Shown here: positions 49,026 through 64,000 of the stretch, one piece after another
Position numbering within the stretch: the stretch's first letter is position 1
How the letters are laid out: every line of letters begins with the position of its first letter
Assembly: GCF_964204645.1 (NCBI RefSeq)
Contig: NC_134035.1
Coordinates: forward strand, 1,316,001 to 1,380,000
Direction of reading: 5' to 3'
DNA from: Tubulanus polymorphus
Lineage: Eukaryota > Nemertea > Palaeonemertea > Tubulaniformes > Tubulanidae
DNA: 64,000 nt
Position numbers and translations under genes: made by a program
The notes under the pieces: model-generated
The model's database searches: none
Told to the model about the DNA's origin: nothing
The model's input: only the letters and a program-made list of their open reading frames with translations

Positions 49026-50585
49026 ATTCGCCTCCAATGTTGGGTTCGAATCCCAGCGAATCGTCGGGCCGCGCTGGACGATCCGGCGCGCAGTTTACTA
49101 GCTTTAGAGCGGTTACAAGAGTGACTTATTAACAGCACGTGTGAGATAATCCCCTTCCTTAATCCTTCGACCAAATTTCGTAATTAGTGATTTTTAACGG
49201 CGAAAAACCAAAGTTGACACGAACACCTGAAAATGTTATGAAACTTATTACCAGCTGACCACTTTCACCTTTTCAAATTGGAAAGAAACTTTTCACCTGT
49301 ATGAGTGCAATAATAAGCCACAACGCCAAATAAAACCCTTCCGAACAGAAATGATAAATTAAAATTCGAGATTTGAGTTTTATCAAATTTATTTCGACAA
49401 TATCAACAATCATTCATAAATGATTTATCTTTTCATTTGCACAAAATAACCTAAAAGTCAACGGATTCTATATAAGTATTTCAACAACAATCTGTTGGAC
49501 TCATTTCATAACGGTTTTATTTCCGTGTTTCTAATAACGTTCCCAATGATTACAATTATTCAAAATAACTGAGCACAAAAAATAGTCGTCCTTGCATCGA
49601 GATATTTCTGAATTAGATTCCGGGACCCAGTTCCACAGTTGTGAGTTAGAGTTAACTCTGAGTTAAAGTTAGTTCATTTTCAATGTTTTAAACCAGGGTC
49701 GAATCTTAACTCAGAACTGTGGAACTGGGTCCGAGTGTTTATTTTTAACCAATGCATAGTTTATTGATGCGCGGTAATCCCTGCTTAATCCGTTTGATCA
49801 TTTGAGACGGACAGAAATTAATCCGGTTTATAGGAATTTAGGGCGGAAAGTCATATCGTATATACACAGGGTTTCTACTGATGGGTCATTCCTGAATATA
49901 AGGAGTTTTTAAGAAAGGAAATTTCAAATTTTGAGGAAGCCTCTTCATCACTTTCATATCCCAATTAGTGGCACCAAATTAAACCATTAATTTGGCGGTT
50001 TCGTAAGCAAATCTTTATCCTAGTCAGTATAAGACCAAGTCAGTAAACACAAATTTGGTGCTGACTGTATGATTAGGTGACGATGAGGTCACCGTAAATT
50101 ATATCCCGACCAGAACGAAATCCTGATTCAATTCATCTGGATTAAGCGGGTTTGACTGCGCGCACCGACTAATTTAACCTGTTTTTAACATTCCAGATAT
50201 CAAGCCGTGACATTTACTAAATATTACGTTATTGAGCAATAATCGAAATTTACACAAAAATTCAACTCAGCAAACGATGATTTTGTTCGCAGTACGGACG
50301 GCCACAACAGGAGTTCTCTGTCATTTTGAACCTCAATGAAATCGTTCACTTCTAATTTCCTAATCGTTCCCTCCCTGTGGCCTAAGATGCATATATTCAA
50401 GACTTCTCTCGACACAAAATATTTGACACTTAGATTTAGAAATTCACATGCGTTTTGTAATAAACCGCCGATGAAATCTCGAGTGACAATTAGCACATTT
50501 ACACAACATTCTATATGTACAATTTGTGAGATCTACCACAAGCTACTGAAACACGCAACAGGGCTACATTTTTCAAAGCCGTGTA

Positions 50586-50995
50586 TTAACCCTTTCAGTG
50601 TGTCTACATCATAGTGCGGTGTATTAATCAGTCAGTGATGGACTTTGCTTGTACACTGCATAGCGGTGTATTGATGTAATTAGTTATTATTGCTAATGAA
50701 AGATGGCAGCACCTGCCAAACACAGTTAAATGTTAGTATTTAACAATACATCGCTTGCTTTTGACTCAGCGATTACTCTGTATCTCGATGTATAGATATT
50801 AGTAATTGTCTCTACTGAAAGATGGCAGCACCTGTCAAAACATAGTGATATTAGTCACTAACGATACACCGCACTGCTGTACACGCATTATAGTGGTTTG
50901 CCTGATATATGACGCACTGGGATGGAATTTTTCAAATTACATCTAGCACTTCAGGTTGAGAATTAGTCGGCAATGAAAGGGTTAATCTATCCCTG
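50586..50995. mobile_element. piggyBac-type MITE flanked by TTAA
   Basis: The element runs from 50590 to 50991 with inverted ends CCCTTTCA...TGAAAGGG. It is bounded on both sides by TTAA (50586-50589 and 50992-50995), the target duplicated by piggyBac transposases. Internal features include repeated ATGGCAGCACCTG and TACACCGCA-type motifs. Related, less complete copies lie at about 46972-47215 and 54639-54838. No transposase is encoded. Confidence 0.8.
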
Positions 50996-53528
50996 GTTCT
51001 ACCTTCTTATTGTGCTATCTGAAATACAGTAGCAGTCGTTCAGATGAAATAAACACTGCTTTGGAAAATGTAACCATTGGAAAGGCTATCGCACATATGA
51101 CAACATTTGTCTATCTATGTGTATCAAAGGAAAACCGACAATCGAAAGAAAAACTACTGGCATACAAGACAGTTTCAACTCATCAAATACTAGGAGCCAT
51201 TTTCGAAACCATTTTGAATAAGGCTTATTTGAGTTGAGATACAGTAACTCATTTAGTTCTTCTTTCGATTGCAGGCTTTTCTTTTGATTAAAAACATCTT
51301 TAAATATTCATCATTTGATTCGCAATATTATTATCTAACCACTTTTTATAGTAAATAAACTTCATCCTATATGAAACACGTAATAAATGCCTACATTATG
51401 CAGGTTTCACTTGTGTGACGCGACGGTCTTTTTTGCATAAATAAATCTATTATTATATCTACATCCGGTGAGTAAAATAATACATCACAAATCGGAGGTT
51501 CGCGGCGGAGTCGATCGAGACTCCAACTCAAAACGCATCTTTAATATTCAATATTTGATCAAAAATTTGTTGTCGTCTTATCTAGAAAATAATAATGTCA
51601 TGATTTCAACATTTTACGCAACGACGAACACGAAAAAATATAAACATTTATCAATTCGTTCTATATAGAAAAATAATTCAAAGCGTTATCGACACATTTC
51701 TACTGGGTTTAAGTCTCGTTTAGCGTTTTAGGCAACCTAATAAGATATCACTTTAGCAATTACGCTTAACTCACAATTCAACTCAAATAAAGCGTCTTCG
51801 GCAAAAAAGGTTTTAGCACATATCAAGCTGAGCACTTACATAAAGCTTCTGAAGCCTCGATTGTCATTATGAGGAAAGTTAGTTATATCAAGTTGAAGAG
51901 AAAATTCGACTAATTTTAGATGAGTGATTTTTTTTACAAAAGGTGTAAATTACGATGCGGCAGGTCCCGTTTCAAGAAGTTGATCACCGTATTCGTTAGT
52001 CACTTATTGACTTATCATAATACAACTTTCAGTGTTCTCCGCATGGGGTTTTAGAGGGGCAGCAGCCACCTGCGTCATTTTACAGTCACCCCTGCGAAAA
52101 TCAGCCAAAAAATGTTTAAAATTCGCATGAGTTGATGTTAATGTTATATATCACAGCTTACAATGACAAACAGCGATCTACATCAGTGAGATGATAGTAA
52201 GTGACATCAAGCAGCAGGATTCGGTTCCACAATAGTGAATAAGAGCTAACTCAAGAGTTAAAATCAATTTTCGAGTCAAATCTTAACTCACAACTGCGGA
52301 ACTGGGTCCGGATTACTCCACAATCTAGCTTCATTTTCATCATGCTTTTGATGAGACCCCAAACCCCTACTGAAAGCATTCAGCATTGAGAATGTTACAC
52401 TAAATAATGAATGAAACGCCCCAATAATCCCAGCATATTGAAAACACTGACTTCATGAAACAGATCCTTCTAATACTTATCAAAATATAATGTACCTATA
52501 TAGATATAAGGAAACCCGACACATAGAGCCCCGCCCAGTTCTCAGATTGAGTAAAACTATAGTTTCACAGTTCTGGGGCGAATTGCTCAAAAGTTGTTAA
52601 AAGATAAGCATTTGATAAATACTATCGTAACAATGTATTTTGAATTGTCACTATGTCAAATATCCACGGGTTAAATCTAACCAACTATTGAACAAATGCC
52701 GCCCCTGTTCCACAGTTCTGGGTCCAGTTGCTCAAAAGTTGGTTAGAGTTAACCATCGGATGAATACCATAGTAACAATGAACTTTCAATTGTCACTATG
52801 TCAACTGCTGCCGGATATGCCCATGTCGTGAATTAAACTCGATTTAAGAATTAAGTTCAACTCGATTTCACATTTCACAAAAACCGGGTTCAGATGTTAA
52901 TACACATGAAACATCGATTTGATTCACATACGTTTGAAATTTCACCATCGAAGATACAATGATATGATTTGAAAACGATATCGGCGGCAACTGATAACTG
53001 AACACCACCGCGAGTATTACAGGATCTAGCCTCAGAGCTGCCTAAACCAATACAACGCAGTATAAAACCGAAAATCTCTCCGAAGCGACTCGAGGCTAGA
53101 CCTGACTCTGATAACGCGCACAAACATGCTCGCAACGCTAAATAGTGTTTACCGCTATTTCACGTAGTTCGTAAAAACACTAAACAACGGTCACGGTCGA
53201 CGCCGGGTAGTAGTCCAAAGCTGCAGACGCCTCCGTCGTTAGATTCAAACACGTCGTATTAACGAGAAAACATTTATTGGCACGCTCGTTAAAAATACAG
53301 CAGCCGATAACGATCGACACTTGAACGTTCGTTCTCCGCGTTTAAGACATCGTTCAATCAGAAACCTTCGACGTTTTTCTCTTCTCTTTAAAGTAAAAAT
53401 CTTACCACTTCGGATCCGATCCGTTTTTTATAAATCCGCTAACGCGTATATATGAGACAGGCGCGAAATATATACCTAGTAGTAGTGTCTCGTTCACGAC
53501 CTACAGAGGATTATACAGCGAATGACCT

Positions 53529-55207
53529 TCACTTCGCCGCCGAATCCTTGTCATCGTCGTCGCTATCGTCGTCTTCCTCCTGCATTAGTTTTTTCGCTAG
53601 TTGTATCGCGTGGAATTCGTTGTAGTGATCTTTTCGTTTCGCTTCGAACGACTTTCGATGAACTGAGAAAAAAAATCGGAGGAAAGTTCGTTATTGAAGA
53701 TGAATTGTGAAAATTAACACCCGGTACTTGTCAACGTAGAACGGGTCGACACAGTACTGGTCAACGTAGAACAGGTTAACACAGACAGTACTGGTCAACA
53801 CAGTACTGATCAACACAGAACAGGTCAACAGAGTACTGATCAAAATGGTACTGGTCAACACAGTACTGGTCAACACAGAACAAGTCAACAGAGTACTGAT
53901 CAAAATGGTACTGGTCAACACAGTACTGGTCAACACAGAACAGGTCAACAGAGTACTGGTCAAAATGGTACTGGTCAACAGAGTACTGGTCAACAGAGTG
54001 CTGATCTTACCTCGCTTTTCTTCTGTTTCCTCCTCGCTTTCATCATCTTCATCATCGTCATCATCATCAAAATTATGACGGAAAACTTTTGCATCAGTTC
54101 CTTCTTGTAACCTAGAAATTGAACGCCAGAAGACATTAAACATTTTATTGGGGTCATTCCTGAACGTAAAATGTCCAAGCTGAGGTTGGTTCCAGGTGAA
54201 CCAGGGCTTGTTCTAGGATGAGGAGGATGGCTCCATCAGTCTATATGGGGTGGTTCCAGGGATAAGAGGTTGTTCTAGGATGAGAGGATGGTTCCAGACT
54301 AAGAAGGGTGGTTCCAGGCTGCAGACATGTAGCCTATAGGCTTAATACTGGGACTTACTTCTCAGCGACTGAGGCTGGATTGAGAGGCTCTTTTTTCTCG
54401 ATACTGAGCCGGCGTTTAGGCTTATCCGCGTGAACACACTCGTCGCTGCTATCTGCGTCTTTATAATAACTGTACGGCGTTTTAGGTTCCTCGATTTTCA
54501 TGTGTCCGTAATCTTTATCGGCGGGATGATGAGTCGCCAGGATGTTCATCTCGTCCCATTTCATTTTCATCTCTTTATCACCGTGGTGACGATGACTACA
54601 ACAATCGAATAGTGTTATCATCAATTATTGGGCTTTAAAACCCTTTCAGTGCGGTATATTAATCGATGATGGATGTTGCTAGTACACCGCATTACGGTGT
54701 ATTGATGTTATTAGTATTTAGTTTTTATCTCTTTTGGAAGATGGCAGCACCTGTCAAAGACAGTAAACTATAACTAATAATACACCGCACCGCAGTGTAG
54801 ACGTGCTATGTGCGAGTTATTCAACACACTGGGTGAGACACTGATATATATTTTTAAACGGACGACACCAGCTATATTTACGACGTTTCATTCTGATTGG
54901 CTGATTAACGTTGCGCGACTTAGAAAATTTGAAGAAAGTGTGGAGAACGGAGTTAGAGAAAATAGCAGATAGAACTAGACTCGAACCCTAAACTTTAAAC
55001 AAGACTAAAAGGTGTTAGAAGACAGGAGCGAACCGAGAGAATCACCAGATCACATCATCATAGTCATCACCTTCTCTCTTACCCGGCAGCGGTTGTTGTA
55101 TGACATGGTTGAGCTGGTGGCTCTGGAGTATCAAAACTGGAAGAATTCTTCAATATCCCTTTGAGGGATTTGTTTTTTGCCGTTGCAGTCGTCGAAGTCG
55201 AAGCCAT
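53529..55207 (-). CDS. PPP1R2: Protein phosphatase 1 regulatory inhibitor 2
   Basis: Four exons: 55207-55083, 54595-54359, 54111-54011, 53662-53529; phases 2, 2 and 1; 198 aa. Inhibitor-2 landmarks are in order: KGILKN (16-21, the N-terminal PP1 contact), [20 protein letters not shown] and MKIEEP in exon 2, PKTPYS with the threonine phosphorylated by GSK3 in vertebrates, an acidic [14 protein letters not shown] stretch, and KRKDHYNE followed by a helix (IQLAKKL), the segment that covers the PP1 active site. A further acidic C-terminal tail ends the protein. It binds and restrains the PP1 catalytic subunit in cytosol and nucleus. Its 5' end faces SMPD2 across 519 bases. Confidence 0.93.
53728..54000. 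repeat. Minisatellite in the last PPP1R2 intron
   Basis: A short unit of the type TACTGGTCAACACAG / TACTGATCAAAATGG is repeated about 17 times. A higher-order period of ~60 bp is visible at about 53815, 53875 and 53935. It fills most of the intron 53663-54010. It creates long open frames on both strands that are not genes. Confidence 0.85.
54639..54838. mobile_element. Related piggyBac-type MITE relic
   Basis: Begins ACCCTTTCAGTGCGG and contains TACACCGCATTACGGTGTAT, ATGGCAGCACCTGTC and TACACCGCACCGCAGTGTAG, then a degenerate ACACACTGGGTG end. It is shared with 46972-47215 and 50590-50991. It lies in the first PPP1R2 intron. No clear TTAA pair is left. Confidence 0.65.
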
Positions 55208-55726
55208 TTGTCAATATTTTTGACCAGGGCTAAATCGCAATTTGGGTAATGTTTTAGAGCCTAGACAAAATAAATTCAATTTACTATATTATTGAATCCA
55301 CTGGTTGGGTTCGAGTCCCACATGTGAGATAGGTTTGTTTCTTTTTGTTTGTTTGTTTTTGGCTTAAGGTCTCTTGGAAATTGTTATCCCGAGACAAAAA
55401 ATTCGGATTCCGCAGACTCTTGTACTCCTTTTCTAATTTATGTAAAACAACAAAGTTATTGAATTGGATTGCATTGACAGATCGATCAATCACTTCCGGG
55501 TTTAAAAAAACTTTTTTCCTGCCCCCAGGATTTAGCTGTTAAAGTATCTGTGTGTGCAGAATTGCAAGAACCCGTCATCGCTGTCGCTGTGGAGAGAATT
55601 ATTCGGTTCTTCTTCCCCAGACCCCAGGACAAGACTCCAAATCGCTGCTTCAACATTTTTCAGTTTCTCTACTAGGTCGGGTACTCACTACGACTTTTTT
55701 ACGTATAATAAAAGTCCAAAAACATC
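55208..55726. other. Head-to-head intergenic region of PPP1R2 and SMPD2
   Basis: 519 bases separate the two start codons, so the promoters may be shared. A tRNA T-arm-like GGTTGGGTTCGAGTCCCACA lies at about 55302-55321 without a cloverleaf, probably SINE debris. The SMPD2 5' leader lies at the right. Confidence 0.55.
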
Positions 55727-56926
55727 ATGAAAACTGTCGGTGGTAATTTGAAGATCCTGACCCTGAATTGTTGGGGTTTATTTGTGCCGTTTGTTTGTCA
55801 AAAACGACGGGAACGTATGACGGCGATAGCGGCTCGCCTGTCCGAGGGCGAACACGATATCGTCATGTTGCAGGAAGTCTGGTCTCAGTCCGATTACGAG
55901 ATGTTATGTAAGCGAATAACACCGGCGTACGCGTATACGCATTACTTCCACAGTAACTTCATCGGCTCGGGAACGTGCGTGTTTTCCAAATACCCGATCT
56001 ACGAGACGTTTTATCACCGTTACCCGGTGAACGGTCACGCGCATCGGATCCAGCACGGCGACTGGTACGGCGGGAAGGGCGTCGGATTGTGCAAGATCGT
56101 CTACAATGGCGTGCGAATAAACCTGTACGTAACGCACCTTCATGCGGAGTATTCGACGAGTAACGATGAGTACCTGGCGCACCGCGTCGTGCAGGCGTTC
56201 GATATGAGTCAGTTCGTTAAAACGACGAGCGAGACGTGCGACGTCGTCATCGCCGGCGGTGATTTCAACAGTCGCCCGACCGACTGCGGATACTCGCTGC
56301 TCGTTACTAACGCCTCGTTAAAAGACGCGTGGTTGAATCAACGCGAGACGCCCTCTGGTGGCGGCGAGACGTCGGACACGCCCTCGAACCCGTTCACCTG
56401 CAAGAAACATCTGATGGATTTCCCGCTCGGTGAACGCCTCGATTACTTGATGTACCGCGCGAACGCGAGTTTCAGCGTGGACTGCGCGCGTTGCTATCTG
56501 ACGATGGGTCGCGTACCGCGCGAACAGTTCTCCTACTCCGATCACGAGGGGGTCGCCGCCGAGTTGGAGATCAAACGGAACATCACGGCGATGGGCGCCG
56601 AAATCGACTTCGAAAAGCGTAAAGAACATTTGAATCGAGCGTTGAGAATCGTGCAAAGCGGATTCGTTCAGTGTAAAAACGAACGGCTGTATTTCGCGGT
56701 TTATTTCGTAGTGGCGTGCGCCGTGTTGGCGATGCTCGGTTTTACGAGCGCTCCATATGGTCTAGCGATCGTTTGCGGCGTCTTGCGGGTATATTTCACG
56801 TTGTTGATGGCGTACGCCGCGTGGGTCGTGCTCATTATTAAACCGGCCGAAGAGAACGCCTTGTGGAATGCCAAAAAAGACATGTCGAATCTGATCGCGC
56901 AGGAAAAACTTTTATCGCAATTCTGA
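55727..56926 (+). CDS. SMPD2: Neutral sphingomyelinase (Mg-dependent), single exon
   Basis: 399 aa, uninterrupted. The exonuclease-endonuclease-phosphatase fold is complete: LTLNCWG with metal/catalytic Asn14, LQEVW with Glu50, DWYGGKGVG (residues 112-120), THLHAEY, GGDFNSRP with Asp179 and Asn181, GERLDY, and YSDHEG with the Asp272-His273 catalytic pair. Two C-terminal hydrophobic segments (about 322-339 and 345-372) match the membrane anchors of SMPD2. It hydrolyses sphingomyelin to ceramide and phosphocholine at ER/nuclear-type membranes. AATAAA is at about 57189. The absence of introns contrasts with its neighbours and suggests retrotransposed origin or intron loss; a 5'-UTR intron cannot be excluded. 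Confidence 0.93.
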   Translation: MKTVGGNLKILTLNCWGLFVPFVCQKRRERMTAIAARLSEGEHDIVMLQEVWSQSDYEMLCKRITPAYAYTHYFHSNFIGSGTCVFSKYPIYETFYHRYPVNGHAHRIQHGDWYGGKGVGLCKIVYNGVRINLYVTHLHAEYSTSNDEYLAHRVVQAFDMSQFVKTTSETCDVVIAGGDFNSRPTDCGYSLLVTNASLKDAWLNQRETPSGGGETSDTPSNPFTCKKHLMDFPLGERLDYLMYRANASFSVDCARCYLTMGRVPREQFSYSDHEGVAAELEIKRNITAMGAEIDFEKRKEHLNRALRIVQSGFVQCKNERLYFAVYFVVACAVLAMLGFTSAPYGLAIVCGVLRVYFTLLMAYAAWVVLIIKPAEENALWNAKKDMSNLIAQEKLLSQF

Positions 56927-58069
56927 AGTTTGTCTCAATGTTTGGTTCCGCTGGAAATGGAATAATTATAGGTAGTTGGAAAAGTTTACCGGGACAGAAC
57001 AATTCTCGGATCCTTCTAGGAACATAATAATTGCGGAGATGTGTAACAAGCATTTCTACGTTATTGGAAAAGTTAACTGTGAAGGAACAATCCTCTTGAC
57101 TTCTCAGGAACAGATTGATTCCAAAAATGTGGAACACTGGAAAAATGTGGAAAATCTTGAATTGTTATTTTATTGAATCTATGTGTTGTAATAAACTGGA
57201 TAGGTAATTTATTTTTGCTGTGAAAACTTTTGATTCATATATATATTTATTTAGCTATTTTAATATATTTATAAATAATTATTGATGTGTAGAACGGCTG
57301 ATATATATATATATATATATTTGTCAGCGTTGTTTTGTGATAATGTAGGTGCACCAGACATATCTTCTCTTTTTGTCTTTGGATTTTTTTTCCGGTGACT
57401 GTAATTTGTATTGCTAGCACATTGTTGATTATTTCAAAATTGATTATTTCATGAAATCGAAATAAAGATCTCTAGAATCAAATTGCCTTATTGTTGGTTG
57501 TCATAACGATTGTTAGTTTAAGAGCAGACACTCGCATTCTTTCTTTCTTCATTGCCGCTACTGTGGAAACCTCTACCATCCGAGTAATTATCCTGTGTGC
57601 AGGTTTTGTTGTTTGATCAGTTGAGGAACACTTCAGCATTTCTGAGCACTGGTTTTCCGAATGGTTTTGAACCATGGTTGCAACCTGTTCCATCCTTAAC
57701 TACAAGCGCAAAGATAAGGACTGGTTGATTGATTGAGTTTAATAGACTAGACACTCATGTACCAAGGGGTTTAGGCTATTGGGTAGCCAAAGAAAAAAAG
57801 GCATTTCAGTGATTTTTAGCGCATTATTTTGATTGCAAGTCTATAAAACTGTCATGTTGGGTTTGAGAATGATGACGGCGATAAGAAAATGAATAACCAA
57901 TAGAAAAAATTGAATGCGGTAAAAAGAATATTGTTACGGGTATTTTTAGAAATGGTTTGGTCGACTCAATGTTTCAATATTGTTATAACTAACAAGCACT
58001 AATAAAGTTTGATTTGAATTTCTATAAAATTCTGTTAATCGGTTTCGCGCGGTATTCAGTGCGTTCAAA
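56927..58069. other. SMPD2 3' region and CPSF3 promoter
   Basis: Contains the SMPD2 poly(A) signal near 57189, an AT microsatellite (about 57300-57320) and the CPSF3 upstream region. No other gene is supportable. Confidence 0.6.
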
Positions 58070-63727
<5,658 letters not shown>

Positions 63728-64000
63728 GTAGATGTATTTTAATCATGCATTCAAATTGTGTAAAACTTATGATAAAACATTATAGCCGTGGTTGTGACAA
63801 TAATATGTGAAGAATCCCGCAGTAATCATGAAAAAATGATACCAAAGTCCAAAAATGTTTTATTGAGCTATTGGTTTAGTCAATGTTTTGACTATATTCT
63901 ATATACTATGTTTTGAAATATTTCCCATAAGTTGTTATCATTAATTAATTTATTGTGGGATTTTATTCATTCCTGAAGATACTTAAAGATTATAGTCGAA

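Larger units (their letters stand above)
48952..53528. other. Gene-free interval between GNPTAB and PPP1R2
   Basis: Holds the GNPTAB promoter (left), a MITE-B copy at 49622-49733 with exact ends GGACCCAGTTCCACAGTT and AACTGTGGAACTGGGTCC, another at 52214-52310, and the piggyBac-type element at 50590-50991. An imperfect direct repeat is at about 52540-52670 and 52690-52800 (sharing TTCACTATGTCAA-like and GCTCAAAAGTTG blocks). No coding exon is supportable. Confidence 0.65.

Noticed and set aside
49040-49062. tRNA-like GGGTTCGAATCCC near the GNPTAB promoter, and similar motifs at 55305 and 45987
   Set aside because: Only a T-arm is present; no acceptor stem, D-arm or anticodon arm can be folded around it.
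53845-54078. Open frames of repeated [16 protein letters not shown] type and its complement
   Set aside because: They come from the intronic minisatellite of PPP1R2 and run into exon 3.

Overview
The window is nuclear DNA from an invertebrate animal. Genes are split into many small exons with GT-AG introns. Vertebrate-type orthologues sit beside tandem secreted-protein genes and many short inverted-repeat (MITE-like) elements. The mix of Ly6/three-finger proteins, a rhamnose-binding (SUEL) lectin, expanded S1 proteases and very complete GNPTAB and CPSF3 genes fits a lophotrochozoan (mollusc, nemertean, annelid or brachiopod). That placement is inference; no marker gene settles it. All exon models were assembled by hand from splice sites, reading-phase continuity and family resemblance.

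Left part (1-13 kb): a partial Ly6 gene (minus), an SR splicing-factor gene with a 12-nt microexon (minus), a second Ly6 gene (plus), a single-exon secreted Frizzled-type cysteine-rich-domain protein (plus), a six-exon trypsin-fold protease (minus) and an intronless rhodopsin-class GPCR (minus).

Protease array (13.3-27.2 kb, minus): four tandem units of a seven-exon S1 protease gene. Unit D (right) looks catalytically intact. Unit B has Ala in place of the oxyanion glycine. Unit C has an open frame but has lost its zymogen activation site and carries two changes in the GDSGGP motif. Unit A keeps only the first and last exons. The family lacks the usual Cys220 partner of Cys191 and has an extra Cys near position 143. 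Mobile elements explain much of the unequal intron length, especially in unit C.

Middle (28-49 kb): a small secreted PAN-like plus SUEL lectin gene (plus), a gene-poor 4 kb, then GNPTAB (minus, 26 coding exons, 1222 aa), the alpha/beta precursor of the Golgi GlcNAc-1-phosphotransferase that starts the mannose-6-phosphate tag on lysosomal enzymes. One of its introns holds nine near-identical 47-bp tandem units.

Right part (49-64 kb): a gene-free stretch with a piggyBac-type MITE bounded by TTAA, then protein phosphatase 1 inhibitor 2 (PPP1R2, minus), an intronless neutral sphingomyelinase (SMPD2, plus) and CPSF3, the pre-mRNA 3'-end endonuclease (plus), which runs off the right edge.

The genes do not form one pathway. 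The main local stories are birth and decay of proteases by tandem duplication, secreted cysteine-rich proteins, and dense invasion of introns by several non-autonomous inverted-repeat families.
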